From JAEUKH01 sp964447205 (GTDB lineage: Bacteria > Myxococcota_A > Polyangia > Polyangiales > Ga0077539), in assembly GCA_964447205.1 (NCBI GenBank), contig CAYUSB010000039.1, forward strand, positions 1 to 64,000: DNA of 64,000 nucleotides. The letters are read 5' to 3'. How positions within the stretch are numbered: the stretch's first letter is position 1; each line of letters starts with the position of its first letter. Under the pieces are notes generated by a model. The model ran no database searches and was not told the DNA's origin. It worked only from the letters and a program-made list of their open reading frames with translations. Position numbers and translations under genes: made by a program. This document shows, piece after piece, positions 9,337 through 18,308 of the stretch.

Positions 9337-11544
9337 ATGGGACAGCGTATCGTGCGGGCTTGGATTCTTCCTGCGATGGCCATCATGGTGGGGTGCGCCC
9401 AGGGGGGCACCGCCGTCACCAACCCCGACGCGGGCCCCGGGCCCCTCGACGCCCCCGCAGGCGACACAGGCCCGGGCGACACAGGCCCCGGCGACGGCAC
9501 CCCCGGCGATGCCCCCGGCGACGCGGGCCCCGACGCCGGGAGCGGCCCGGCCTGTCGCACCCTCGACGACTGCACCGCTCCCGACCTGTGCACCAACGCC
9601 CAGGCCTGCGTCGCCGGGCGCTGCGTCGTCACGGGCGGGGCCGCCACCTGCGACGACGGGGTGGCCTGCACCACCGACGCCTGCGACGCCTCCGCGGGCC
9701 GCTGCACCCACACGGCCGACGACATGGCCTGCCCCAGCAACCAGTTCTGCGACCGCAACAACGGCTGCGTCACCCAACTCCCCTGCGAGATCGGCGACGC
9801 CACCTGCGCCCGGCTCCAGGGCGACCCCTGCACCGGCACCTGGGTGTGCGACCCGGCCCTGCTCCGCTGCGTGCGCAGCGCCCCGTACAACTGCGACGAC
9901 ATGGACCGCTGTACGACCGACGTGTGCATGATGCAGGGCTCGGCCCCGGTCTGCTCCCACATGGGCCCGATGTACGACACCGACGTGGCCAACTGCGGCC
10001 GCTGCGGCAACGCCTGCACCGCGGGGCCCAACCAGACCCCGGCCTGCGCCATGGGGATGTGCGCCGCGGTGTGCCTCCCCGGCTTCGTCGACCTCGACCG
10101 CATGGCGGCCAACGGCTGCGAATGCAACAGCATGGCCCCCGACCTGCCCGACCTGGAGTTTCAAGACACCAACTGCGACGGGATCGACGGCGACGCCTCC
10201 CAGGCCATCTTCGTGTCGCCCCGGGGCAACGACAGCAACCCCGGGACGATGATGGCCCCCAAGCGCACCGTCCGCGCGGCCTTCCTCGCGGCCGCCGCGG
10301 CCCGGCCCCTGCGTGCGGTGTACGCCGCCGCGGGCAACTACCCCGAGGCCGTAGAGTTTGTCTCCGGGGTGAGCCTCTACGGGGGCTACGACGACACCCG
10401 GATGTGGGCCCGCTCCCGCGACGGGATCACCCTCCTGTCGGTCCCGAGCACCGGAGCCGTGGCCACCCGGCTCAGCCAGGCGGTGGAGGTTCAACTCGTG
10501 ACCATTCAGGCCGCCGACGCCAGCGCCCCGGGGGAGAGCAGCTACGGGCTGCGGGTCATCCAGGGCGGGGCCAGCTTCATCCTCCGGGGCAGCAACGTGT
10601 CGGCCGGGGCGGGGGCCCCCGGGCGCGACGGAGCAGCCGGGGCCAACGGGGCCGCCGGAGGCTCGGGGACCAGCGCCAGCGGGCGCAACCCCGGCAGCCC
10701 GGGCAGCTCCAACTGCGGAGCCAGCGGGGGCACCGGAGGCACCGGGGTCGTCGGGCGCACCAATGGACTGCCCGGAGGCACCGGGGCCAGCGTGGCCGAC
10801 GTCGCCGGAGGGGCCGGAGGCAGCGGCGGCAACCGCGGGGCCGGGTGCTGCGCCTCGGGCAACGGCAGCCCCGCCCCCGACAACGCCCGCCCGGGCACCG
10901 GGGGAGCCGGCGGGGTCAACGGCACCGCGGCCGCCCCCCTGGGCATGGTCGCCTCCGCGGAGGGGCTGTACACGCCCCCCACGGGCACCGCGGGGACCCC
11001 CGGCAACGCGGGGTCGGGCGGCGGGGGCGGAGGCTCCGGCGGCGGCGACCGCAACGGGTGCCCGTCGTGCAGCGACGGCACGAGCGGCGGCGGCGGCGGC
11101 GGCGGAGCCGGCGGCTGCGGAGGCGGAGCCGGGGGAGCGGGCACGAGCGGCGGAGGGAGCTTCGCCCTGGTCGTGGTGTCGTCGCAGGTCGAGGTCCTCG
11201 GGTCGCGCCTGACCACCTCCCGGGGCGGCAACGGCGGGCGCGGGGGCAACGGGGGGGCCGGCGGTTCGGGGGGCGGGTTTGGCAACGGGGCCGGCGGGAC
11301 CCGCACCGCCGGGGCCGGAGCCCGCGGGCGCGAAGGCGGCCCGGGCGGCGTCGGGGGCGCAGGCGGAGGCGGCTCCGGAGGGCCCGCGATCTGCGTCCTG
11401 TACGTGGGCACCCCGGCCTCTCAGTCGGGCACCACGTGCGTCCGGGGCGGCGGCGGCAACGGCGGGGTCGGCGGCATGGGAGCCGGAGGCCCCGCACAAA
11501 ACGGCCAGGCCGGCGTCAACGAAGACTCCCGCCCCGCAGGCTGA
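9337..11544 (+). CDS. Cys-rich, Gly-rich surface lipoprotein (PGRS-like)
   Basis: 735 residues. A signal peptide ends in M-V-G-C (about residues 16-19), followed by a G-D-T-G-P linker. Residues 70-270 carry Cys-rich modules (C-D-D-G-V-A-C-T-T-D-A-C-D, N-C-G-R-C-G-N-A-C) like those of myxobacterial surface proteins. About residues 285-420 read V-S-P-R-G-N-D-S-N-P-G-T, then Y-P-E-A-V and G-V-S-L-Y-G-G-Y, typical of DUF1565/parallel beta-helix proteins. The rest, to about residue 720, is dominated by Gly with Ala, Ser and Asn in collagen- or PGRS-like runs. The coding strand there is extremely G-rich. Role unknown; probably an exposed structural or adhesive protein. Confidence 0.85.
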   Translation: MGQRIVRAWILPAMAIMVGCAQGGTAVTNPDAGPGPLDAPAGDTGPGDTGPGDGTPGDAPGDAGPDAGSGPACRTLDDCTAPDLCTNAQACVAGRCVVTGGAATCDDGVACTTDACDASAGRCTHTADDMACPSNQFCDRNNGCVTQLPCEIGDATCARLQGDPCTGTWVCDPALLRCVRSAPYNCDDMDRCTTDVCMMQGSAPVCSHMGPMYDTDVANCGRCGNACTAGPNQTPACAMGMCAAVCLPGFVDLDRMAANGCECNSMAPDLPDLEFQDTNCDGIDGDASQAIFVSPRGNDSNPGTMMAPKRTVRAAFLAAAAARPLRAVYAAAGNYPEAVEFVSGVSLYGGYDDTRMWARSRDGITLLSVPSTGAVATRLSQAVEVQLVTIQAADASAPGESSYGLRVIQGGASFILRGSNVSAGAGAPGRDGAAGANGAAGGSGTSASGRNPGSPGSSNCGASGGTGGTGVVGRTNGLPGGTGASVADVAGGAGGSGGNRGAGCCASGNGSPAPDNARPGTGGAGGVNGTAAAPLGMVASAEGLYTPPTGTAGTPGNAGSGGGGGGSGGGDRNGCPSCSDGTSGGGGGGGAGGCGGGAGGAGTSGGGSFALVVVSSQVEVLGSRLTTSRGGNGGRGGNGGAGGSGGGFGNGAGGTRTAGAGARGREGGPGGVGGAGGGGSGGPAICVLYVGTPASQSGTTCVRGGGGNGGVGGMGAGGPAQNGQAGVNEDSRPAG

Positions 11545-11700
11545 GCCCGCGCCCTCCCCTGCGGGCCCCGTCCGACGATTCCGGTCGTTCGCCGTGCAAC
11601 CAATCTCCCCCGAAGGTCCATCCCAATCCGTATGGACCACCCTCCCCCCCGGTACGACCTTGACAACGGCCGCCCCTCTGCCACTTCTGGGGTTCCGGTG

Positions 11701-12777
11701 ATGTCCTCTCCCGCGCCGCGGTCTCCCTCGGCGACGCCTGCATCCGCAATTGGTCCGACGGCGTTCCTGCAAGAGGTGCGTGGCCGCGTCGACCTCCGCC
11801 TCGGCGAGCTCCTCGGCCAGGCCCGGGACTTCACCCAGGTCACGGCCCCGTCCGCCCTGCCCGTGCTCCAGGCCGCCCACGACCTCACCTTCCGCGGGGG
11901 CAAGCGCCTCCGCCCGGCCCTGCTCTTCGCCGCCGTCGAGTGCGTCGAGCCCGGGGCCTACCCCGAGGCCGCCGCCGACCTCGGGGCCGCCCTCGAGCTC
12001 CTGCAGACCTACCTCCTCGTGCACGACGACTGGATGGACGCCGACCCCGTACGCCGCGGGGCTCCGAGCGTCCATGTCTCCCTCGCCGCCCACTACGGCG
12101 ACCCCCACCTCGGGGCCGCCACGGCCATCCTCGCGGGCGACCTCATGGGCAGCCTCGTGCACAGGGTGGTGGCCGCCATCGACCTGCCCACGGCCCGCCG
12201 CCGGGCCGTCCAGGCCGTCTTCGCCCGGATGGAGCACGAGGTCATCCTCGGGCAGTGCCTCGACGTGACCCGCTCGCCCGACATCGAGCGCATCCACCAG
12301 CTCAAGACCGGGAGCTACACCGTACGCGGGCCCCTCGAGCTCGGCCTCGCCCTGGCCGGGGCCTCCGACGAGGCCTTCCAGGTCGTCAGGGCCTACGGGA
12401 CCCCATTGGGCCTGGCCTTCCAGCTCCGCGACGACCTCCTCGGGGCCTTCGGCAGCGCCGCCGAGACGGGCAAACCCGTCGGAGGGGATTTCCGCGAGGG
12501 CAAGGAGACCTACCTCGTGCGCCACGCCCGGGCCCACCTCCCGCACGCCGAGCGTGAGGCCCTCGACGCCATCGTCGGTCGACGCGAGGCCACCGAGGCC
12601 CAGATCGTCGAGGCCCAGCGGCTCGTGGCCCGGTCGGGGGCCCGCGAGGCCGCCGAGGTGCGGATCCGCAGCCTCCGTGAGGAGTGCCTCGCCGCCCTGG
12701 AGGCCCCCACCCTGCACCCCTACGGTCGCGAGCTCCTGCGGGTGTTCGCGGTGTACCTCACCGACAGGTCTCGATGA
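11701..12777 (+). CDS. Polyprenyl (geranylgeranyl/farnesyl-type) diphosphate synthase
   Basis: Condenses isopentenyl diphosphate with allylic diphosphates using Mg2+. The first aspartate motif is H-D-D-W-M-D, followed by P-V-R-R-G. The second is Q-L-R-D-D-L-L-G, a frequent bacterial variant of DDxxD. G-G-K-R-L-R-P and G-K-P-V-G-G-D-F-R-E-G-K are also present. At 358 residues from the ATG at 11701 it has the usual size. An in-frame ATG at 11632 would add 23 low-complexity residues and is less likely. It is the first gene of the mevalonate operon, and its stop overlaps the next start (ATGA). Product chain length cannot be decided from the sequence alone. Confidence 0.9.
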   Translation: MSSPAPRSPSATPASAIGPTAFLQEVRGRVDLRLGELLGQARDFTQVTAPSALPVLQAAHDLTFRGGKRLRPALLFAAVECVEPGAYPEAAADLGAALELLQTYLLVHDDWMDADPVRRGAPSVHVSLAAHYGDPHLGAATAILAGDLMGSLVHRVVAAIDLPTARRRAVQAVFARMEHEVILGQCLDVTRSPDIERIHQLKTGSYTVRGPLELGLALAGASDEAFQVVRAYGTPLGLAFQLRDDLLGAFGSAAETGKPVGGDFREGKETYLVRHARAHLPHAEREALDAIVGRREATEAQIVEAQRLVARSGAREAAEVRIRSLREECLAALEAPTLHPYGRELLRVFAVYLTDRSR

Positions 12778-13670
12778 CGGCCTTCCACGCCCACGGCAAG
12801 ATCATCCTCCTGGGAGAGCACGCCGTGGTCTACGGCCACCCCGCCCTGGCCGGAGCCCTGAGCCCCGGGGCCTCGGCCCGGTGGACGGCCGGCGACGAGG
12901 CCCTGACCCTGCACGTGTCGCCCTGGGAGGCCCGGTTTGTGGCGGGCGACGACAGCGACCTCGGCCGGGCCCTGACGGTCCTCGGAAACCACCTCGGGGT
13001 CACCCGGGGCACCCTCGAGGCCACCCTGCACCTGCCCGGAGGCGGCGGGCTCGGGAGCTCGGCGGCCCTGGGGGTGGCGTGCATCCGGGCCCTCACCGGG
13101 GGAGAGCTCTCGGTCGACGACACCCTGGCCGCGGCCCTGGTGTGGGAGCGGGTGTTTCACGGCAACCCGAGCGGGGTCGATCACACCCTGGCCACCCGCG
13201 GAGGGGTCGGGGTGTACACCCAGGCCGAGGGGCTGCGGGCGGTGCGGTCGCGGGTTCCGGTGCGGGTGGTCCTGGCCGACACGGGGGAGCGGGCCCGGAC
13301 CCGGGACATGGTGGAGATGGTCGCCCGGCACCGTGCCCGGCAGCCCGACGGGACCGAACGCACCCTCGACGCCATCGGCTCCCTCGTACGCAACGCCGCC
13401 CTGGCCCTGCCCGTCGGCGACCTCAAGACCCTCGGCGACATGATGAACCTCAACCAGATGCTCCTCTCCAGCCTGCTCCTGTCGACCGAACGCACCGAGG
13501 CCCTGTGCGCCGCAGCCCGCGCTGCCGGGGCCCTCGGAGCCAAGCTCACGGGGGCCGGGGGGGGCGGGTGCGTCGTGGCCCTCACGGCCGACCCTGCGGC
13601 CGAAGCCCGGGTGGTCGCGGCCTGGCGATCCCTGGAGGCCCCGGCCTGGGCCGTCACGGTGGGGGCATGA
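12774..13670 (+). CDS. mvk: Mevalonate kinase
   Basis: GHMP-kinase-family enzyme phosphorylating mevalonate at the 5-hydroxyl with ATP. It has 298 residues from the ATG in the ATGA overlap. Motif 1, H-G-K-I-I-L-L-G-E-H-A-V-V-Y-G, is at residues 7-21. The phosphate-binding motif is P-G-G-G-G-L-G-S-S-A-A-L, and motif 3 is K-L-T-G-A-G-G-G-G-C. The N-P-S-G-V-D-H segment carries the catalytic Asp. The start is fixed by overlap with the prenyl synthase stop and by the correct spacing to motif 1. A four-base overlap with the decarboxylase follows. Confidence 0.93.
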   Translation: MTAFHAHGKIILLGEHAVVYGHPALAGALSPGASARWTAGDEALTLHVSPWEARFVAGDDSDLGRALTVLGNHLGVTRGTLEATLHLPGGGGLGSSAALGVACIRALTGGELSVDDTLAAALVWERVFHGNPSGVDHTLATRGGVGVYTQAEGLRAVRSRVPVRVVLADTGERARTRDMVEMVARHRARQPDGTERTLDAIGSLVRNAALALPVGDLKTLGDMMNLNQMLLSSLLLSTERTEALCAAARAAGALGAKLTGAGGGGCVVALTADPAAEARVVAAWRSLEAPAWAVTVGA

Positions 13671-14656
13671 CCCGCGGGTTTGCGCGGGCCCGGGCCAACA
13701 TCGCCCTCGCCAAGTACTGGGGCAAATGCGACGGGCCCCTCAATCTCCCGGCCGTTCCGAGCGTGTCGTTGACCCTCGACGCCCTCGTGACCGAGACCGA
13801 GGTCGTACGCGACCCCGACCTCGCCGCCGACCTGGTCTCCCTCGACGGGGTCCTCGTGGAGGGCCCTGGCCAGGCCCGGGTCGCGCGCTTCGTCGACCTC
13901 GTGCGCACCGAGGCGGGCATCGCCCCGGGGAGCCCCGGGAGCTTCTGCCAGATCACCTCCCGCAACCACTTCCCCAGCGCCTCGGGCCTGGCCTCCAGCG
14001 CCTCGGGCTTCGCCGCCCTCGCCGGAGCCGCCTCCCGGGCCTTCTCCCTCGACCCCGCCCCCTCGACCCTGTCGTCGCTGGCCCGTCGGGGCAGCGCCTC
14101 GGCCGCCCGCAGCGTCTTCGGCGGCTGGTGCGAGCTGCCCGCGGGCCTCGTCGGCGACAACAGCCTCGCGGCCCGACCCCTCCATGGCCCCGACCACTGG
14201 GACGTGGCCATGGTCCTGGCCCTCGTCACGACAGGGCCCAAGGCCGTAGCCTCCCGCGACGGGATGGCCCACACCGTACGCACCTCGCCCCTGTGGCCCG
14301 GCTGGCTCGCCAGCGCCCCGGGGTACTTCGTGGCCGTACGCGAGGCCGTCGGGGCCCGCGATCTGCAGCGCCTCGGAGAGGCCATGGAGGCCAGCACGTT
14401 TGCGATGCACGCCTCGGCCTGGGCGGCCGTCCCGGGGGTGCGGTACATCAAAGGGGTCACCCTCGACCTCCTCGATCGGGTGGAGGCCCTGCGGCAGCAG
14501 GGGTTCGGAGCCTGGGCCACCATGGACGCCGGGCCCCACGTGAAGGTCTTGTGTATGGCCCCAGAAGCCAACCGGGTGGCCGAGGCCCTACGAACCGTCC
14601 CCGGAGTGATCGAGGCCCGCGTCGCCCGACCCGGGGCGGGCATCGAAGTGTCGTGA
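13667..14656 (+). CDS. mvaD: Diphosphomevalonate decarboxylase
   Basis: Converts 5-diphosphomevalonate plus ATP to isopentenyl diphosphate, CO2 and ADP. It has 329 residues. A-N-I-A-L-A-K-Y-W-G-K at about residues 9-19 is the family signature; P-S-V-S-L-T-L-D follows. S-A-S-G-L-A-S-S-A-S-G-F-A-A-L is the GHMP phosphate loop, and D-A-G-P-H-V-K-V-L near the C-terminus matches the conserved active-site strand. The ATG lies inside the four-base overlap with mevalonate kinase. The gene order (kinase, decarboxylase, phosphomevalonate kinase) is that of many bacterial mevalonate operons. Confidence 0.93.
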   Translation: MTRGFARARANIALAKYWGKCDGPLNLPAVPSVSLTLDALVTETEVVRDPDLAADLVSLDGVLVEGPGQARVARFVDLVRTEAGIAPGSPGSFCQITSRNHFPSASGLASSASGFAALAGAASRAFSLDPAPSTLSSLARRGSASAARSVFGGWCELPAGLVGDNSLAARPLHGPDHWDVAMVLALVTTGPKAVASRDGMAHTVRTSPLWPGWLASAPGYFVAVREAVGARDLQRLGEAMEASTFAMHASAWAAVPGVRYIKGVTLDLLDRVEALRQQGFGAWATMDAGPHVKVLCMAPEANRVAEALRTVPGVIEARVARPGAGIEVS

Positions 14657-15615
14657 TCGCAAGCGCCCCTGGAAAACTCATGGTGGCCGGGGAGTACGCC
14701 GTCCTCCACCGCTGGCCCGCCCTGGTCATGGCCGTCGATCGTAGGGTCACCGTGCGGGCCCGGGAGGCGCGCGCGGGGGCGGCGGAGTTTGTTCCGCCGG
14801 AGGCCGTCGGGGCCTGGGAGGAGGCCGTGGCCGCGGGGATGCTCCAGACCGTGCCCGACGGGAGGGCCCTCGCCTACGACCTCTCGGCCCTCGGCCAGGA
14901 GGGGACCAAGCTGGGGCTGGGAAGCTCCGGGGCCGTGTGCACCGCCGCCCTGGCCTGGTCTCTCGCCGCGGCGGGACGAGCTCCGCCCGACCCCATGGAG
15001 TTCGCCCGGGTGGCCCGGGCAGGGCATCGCCGGGCCCAGGGCGGCGGCAGCGGGGTGGACGTCCTGGCCAGCGCCCTCGGGGGCGTCCTCCGCGTACAGT
15101 TCCCCGACGGAACCGACGGACCCATGGAGCTTCGTCGGGTCTCGTGGCCCTCGGGGCTTCTGTGGGCGGCCCTGTGGGCGGGCAGGCCCGTGGCCACGGC
15201 GGGCATGCTGGCGGGCGTACGGGCTTGGGAGTCCAGAGACCCTGCCGGGTTTGGGGCGGCCCTCGGGGCCCTCGGGGCGGCCGGGCAGGCGGCCTGCGAC
15301 GCGGTGGAGGCGGGGGGCGCCGGGGCGGCCGTCGAGGCCCTCGGGGCGGCCGGAGAGGCCATGCTGCGGTTTGGGGAAGGGGCCGGAGTTGCCATCGTGA
15401 CGCAAGTCATGCAGAAGCTGGCCTACGAGGCGCGACCGTTCGGGGTCGCGGTGAAGCCGTCTGGGGCGGGGGGCGGAGACGTGGTCGTCGCCTTCGCCCA
15501 CGATGCAGAGGCCTTGGAGCGGGTGTGCACCCGCGCGGGGCAGTACGGACTGACCCGTCTCTCCGTGGGGATCGACCCCCGCGGGGCGACGGTGGAGCAA
15601 GGAGCAACACGATGA
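14653..15615 (+). CDS. mvaK2: Phosphomevalonate kinase
   Basis: GHMP kinase making 5-diphosphomevalonate from 5-phosphomevalonate. It has 320 residues from a GTG in a GTGA overlap with mvaD. The GTG places S-A-P-G-K-L-M-V-A-G-E-Y-A-V-L right at the N-terminus, as usual for this family. K-L-G-L-G-S-S-G-A-V at about residues 79-88 is the phosphate loop; Q-G-G-G-S-G-V-D and K-P-S-G-A-G-G-G-D follow. The G-E-Y signature, rather than G-E-H, separates it from the mevalonate kinase two genes upstream. Its stop overlaps the next ATG. Confidence 0.92.
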   Translation: MIASAPGKLMVAGEYAVLHRWPALVMAVDRRVTVRAREARAGAAEFVPPEAVGAWEEAVAAGMLQTVPDGRALAYDLSALGQEGTKLGLGSSGAVCTAALAWSLAAAGRAPPDPMEFARVARAGHRRAQGGGSGVDVLASALGGVLRVQFPDGTDGPMELRRVSWPSGLLWAALWAGRPVATAGMLAGVRAWESRDPAGFGAALGALGAAGQAACDAVEAGGAGAAVEALGAAGEAMLRFGEGAGVAIVTQVMQKLAYEARPFGVAVKPSGAGGGDVVVAFAHDAEALERVCTRAGQYGLTRLSVGIDPRGATVEQGATR

Positions 15616-16928
15616 GCCGGACCTCCCGCATCCCGGGATTTTACAAAGAGCCCGTGGAGAGCCGCCGGCGCCTGGTGGCCGAGGCCAGCGACCTCGATGG
15701 GCCCGAGATGGCTCGGGTCCTGGCCGCCGGGGGCCTCGACGTCGGGACGGCCGACAAGACCGTCGAGAACGTCCTGGGCACCTACGCCCTGCCCTTCAGC
15801 ATCGGGCTCAACGTCCGGCTCAACGGCCGTGATTTCCTGGTTCCGATGGTGGTGGAGGAGCCCTCGGTGGTGGCCGCGGCCAGCAACGCAGCCCGGATGG
15901 TGCGCGAGGGCGGCGGGTTTCGGGCCGAGTACGACGAGCCCGTGATGATCGCCCAGGTGCAGCTCTGGGACGTGGCCGACCCCGTGGCAGCCCGAGCCCG
16001 CGTGGAGGAGGCCACTCCGACCCTCCTGGCCCTGGCCGACGCTGCCGTGGGGGGCCTCGTGGCCCGGGGCGGAGGCGGCCGGGGGGTGGAGGTCCGCGAC
16101 CTCGGCGACGGGCTGATGGTGGTCCACATCCTGGTCGATTGCCGCGACGCCATGGGGGCCAACCTGGTCAACACGGTGGCCGAGAAGCTGGCCCCGGTGA
16201 TCGCCTCCCTGACAGGGGGCACGGTGGGCCTGCGGATCCTGTCCAACCTGTGCGACCGGCGCTGCGTCCGGGTGGAGTGCACCGTCCCGACGGAGGTCCT
16301 GGCGTCGGAGACGATGTCGGGGGAGGCCGTCCGCGACGGGGTGGTCCGGGCCTCGCGGTTTGCCGAGCGCGACCCCTACCGGGCCGCCACCCACAACAAG
16401 GGCATCATGAACGGGGTCGACGCCGTGGTGATGGCCACGGGCAACGACTGGCGGGCCGTCGAGGCCGGGGCCCACGCCTTCGCGGCCCGCAACGGCCGGT
16501 ACGAACCCCTCGGGACCTGGCGCACAAACCCCGACGGGGCCCTCGTGGGCCGGATGGAGCTTCCCCTCGCCCTCGGGATCGTCGGGGGCACCCTCCGGGT
16601 ACATCCCGGGGCCCGCCTGGCCCTGAAGATCCTCGGGGTGCGGTCGGCCCAGGAGCTCGCGGCGGTGGCGGCCTGCGTGGGGCTCGCCTCCAACCTGGCG
16701 GCCTTGCGGGCCCTGGCCTCCGAAGGGATCCAACGCGGGCACATGTCGCTCCACGCCCGGAGCGTGGCCGTGGCGGCGGGGGCCCGGGGCGACGAGATCG
16801 AGCGGGTGGCCGCGGAGATCGCCGAGGCCTGCAACGTCACGGTCGACGCGGCCCGGGCGGCTGTCGTGCGGCTGCGTGGGCCGTCCGAGGCAACCCCCGA
16901 GCCCCTGGAGCTGTACGCGGCCAAGTGA
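15612..16928 (+). CDS. mvaA: Hydroxymethylglutaryl-CoA reductase, class II
   Basis: Reduces HMG-CoA to mevalonate (or the reverse) with NAD(P)H. It has 438 residues, the size of the soluble class II bacterial enzyme without a membrane anchor. The catalytic Glu is in E-N-V-L-G-T-Y-A-L-P, and D-C-R-D-A-M-G-A-N-L-V-N-T is the nucleotide-binding segment. T-H-N-K-G-I-M-N-G-V-D carries the catalytic Lys and Asp, and R-G-H-M-S-L-H carries the catalytic His. It is the last gene of the five-gene overlapping operon. HMG-CoA synthase and isopentenyl-diphosphate isomerase are not in this window and must be elsewhere if the pathway is complete. Confidence 0.93.
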   Translation: MSRTSRIPGFYKEPVESRRRLVAEASDLDGPEMARVLAAGGLDVGTADKTVENVLGTYALPFSIGLNVRLNGRDFLVPMVVEEPSVVAAASNAARMVREGGGFRAEYDEPVMIAQVQLWDVADPVAARARVEEATPTLLALADAAVGGLVARGGGGRGVEVRDLGDGLMVVHILVDCRDAMGANLVNTVAEKLAPVIASLTGGTVGLRILSNLCDRRCVRVECTVPTEVLASETMSGEAVRDGVVRASRFAERDPYRAATHNKGIMNGVDAVVMATGNDWRAVEAGAHAFAARNGRYEPLGTWRTNPDGALVGRMELPLALGIVGGTLRVHPGARLALKILGVRSAQELAAVAACVGLASNLAALRALASEGIQRGHMSLHARSVAVAAGARGDEIERVAAEIAEACNVTVDAARAAVVRLRGPSEATPEPLELYAAK

Positions 16929-16998
16929 CGGCCCCGATGGGGGTCGATGCGGGATGTGGCCAAGGCCCCGGGTCTGCGGTAGAGGCTGACCGAAGTTG

Positions 16999-17436
16999 AT
17001 GATGTCCTTCGAGAGCTTCGTGCGGTTGGGCTGGTCGTTTCTCCGCACGGTGATGCGCAGCCTCTTCGCGCGCAAACCTGAGCTCCCGCGGTTTGAGGCC
17101 CAGTACCGGCCCGACGGGATGCTCTCGTCGGCGGCCGACGACCACGCGGTGCACGTCGGGGTGGCCCGGTGCTTCGGGTGCGGGGCCTGCGACCTGGTGG
17201 CCCTGGAGCGCGGGGCGTTCGACGCCCTCGGGGCCCGCGGGCCGATGGTGTTCGTGCAGGGGATCTCGCGGCAGGCCGGGACCGACCTGCCCCTGACCGA
17301 GGCGGCCACCCCGGAGCTTCTCCAGGCCCTGGAGGGGGCGTGTCCGGTGCGGGTTCCGTTTGTGGCCCTGGCGAGCCTCGTGCGGAGGCGGCACGCGGAG
17401 TACGCCGCGGCCCGGGGGCTGCCTGCGGGGCGTTGA
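16999..17436 (+). CDS. Small ferredoxin-like protein, possibly membrane-associated
   Basis: About 145 residues. C-F-G-C-G-A-C at residues 58-64 and a later A-C-P form the C-x2-C-x2-C-xn-C-P pattern of a single [4Fe-4S] cluster; the second half-cluster of bacterial ferredoxins is absent. The N-terminal 25 residues are amphipathic or hydrophobic with basic residues (F-V-R-L-G-W-S-F-L-R), which may be a membrane-association helix. ATGs at 16999 and 17002, and a TTG at 16996, are all possible starts. It lies between the mevalonate operon and a FabL-like reductase, so an electron-carrier role for either is conceivable but not shown. Confidence 0.75.
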   Translation: MMSFESFVRLGWSFLRTVMRSLFARKPELPRFEAQYRPDGMLSSAADDHAVHVGVARCFGCGACDLVALERGAFDALGARGPMVFVQGISRQAGTDLPLTEAATPELLQALEGACPVRVPFVALASLVRRRHAEYAAARGLPAGR

Positions 17437-17470
17437 ATCGCCCCCGCCCTGCGTGCGATAGCGTCGCGGG

Positions 17471-18283
17471 ATGACAACCACACGACGCGAGGGCTTCGCC
17501 CTCATCCTGGGGGCTTCGAGCGGGTTCGGCGAGGCCATCGCCCTGCGGCTGGCCGAGGCCGGGATGCACATCATCGGGGTTCACCTCGACCGGCGGAGCA
17601 CCATGGCCCAGGTGGCCAAGGTGATCGAGGGGATCGAGGCCCACGGGCGGGAGGCCTGGTTCTACAACGTCAACGCGGCGGACGAGGGCAAGCGGCGGGC
17701 GGTTCTGGATGACGTGGTCGCCCGCCTCGCGGCCCGAGGTCAGGGCGAGACCGTCAAGGTCTTCGTGCACTCCCTCGCCTTCGGAACCCTGCGTCGCATG
17801 CTCCCCCCCCCGGAGGCACCCGACGAGGCCCTGACCAAGGCCCAGATCGACATGACCAGCGACGTGATGGCCCACTCATTGGTGTACTGGGTTCAGGACG
17901 CGCTGCGCCGGGGGATGTTGGGCGACGGGGGGCGCGTGTTGGCCATGACCAGCACGGGCAGTTGGGCCGCCCTGCCACAGTATGGGGCCGTGAGCGCGGC
18001 CAAGGCGGCCCTGGAGGCCCACGTCCGGCAGCTCGCGGTCGAGGGGGCCGGCCGCGGGTTTACGGCCAACGCGGTGTGCGCCGGGGTGACCCACACGGCG
18101 GCCCTGGAGAAGATCCCTGGCTACGAGGCCTTGATGGCCCGGGCCCTGGCGAAGCACCCCCACGGGCGGCTGACCCGACCCGACGACGTAGCCCAGGCCG
18201 TGGTGGCCCTCACGGGCCCGGAGACCGCGTGGCTCACGGGCAACGTGATCAACGTGGACGGGGGCGAAGCCGCCGCGGGGTGA
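17471..18283 (+). CDS. Short-chain dehydrogenase, FabL-like enoyl-ACP reductase
   Basis: 270 residues with a Rossmann N-terminus (L-G-A-S-S-G-F-G-E-A at residues 13-22). The catalytic pair Tyr171 and Lys178 is spaced Y-x6-K (Y-G-A-V-S-A-A-K). That spacing is typical of enoyl-ACP reductases FabI and FabL rather than the Y-x3-K of ordinary SDR enzymes. The neighbouring K-A-A-L-E-A-H-V-R-Q-L-A resembles Bacillus FabL closely. W-L-T-G-N-V-I-N-V-D-G-G closes the fold. It probably reduces trans-2-enoyl-ACP with NADPH in fatty-acid synthesis. It starts 34 bases after the ferredoxin-like gene and may share its transcript. Confidence 0.85.
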   Translation: MTTTRREGFALILGASSGFGEAIALRLAEAGMHIIGVHLDRRSTMAQVAKVIEGIEAHGREAWFYNVNAADEGKRRAVLDDVVARLAARGQGETVKVFVHSLAFGTLRRMLPPPEAPDEALTKAQIDMTSDVMAHSLVYWVQDALRRGMLGDGGRVLAMTSTGSWAALPQYGAVSAAKAALEAHVRQLAVEGAGRGFTANAVCAGVTHTAALEKIPGYEALMARALAKHPHGRLTRPDDVAQAVVALTGPETAWLTGNVINVDGGEAAAG

Positions 18284-18308
18284 ACGGACGGGCCCGGGAG
18301 CGTCCCGG

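Noticed and set aside
9217..12717. An 1166-codon open frame on the - strand
   Set aside because: It is a shadow of the Gly-rich lipoprotein and prenyl synthase genes; it has no motifs and no ribosome-binding site.
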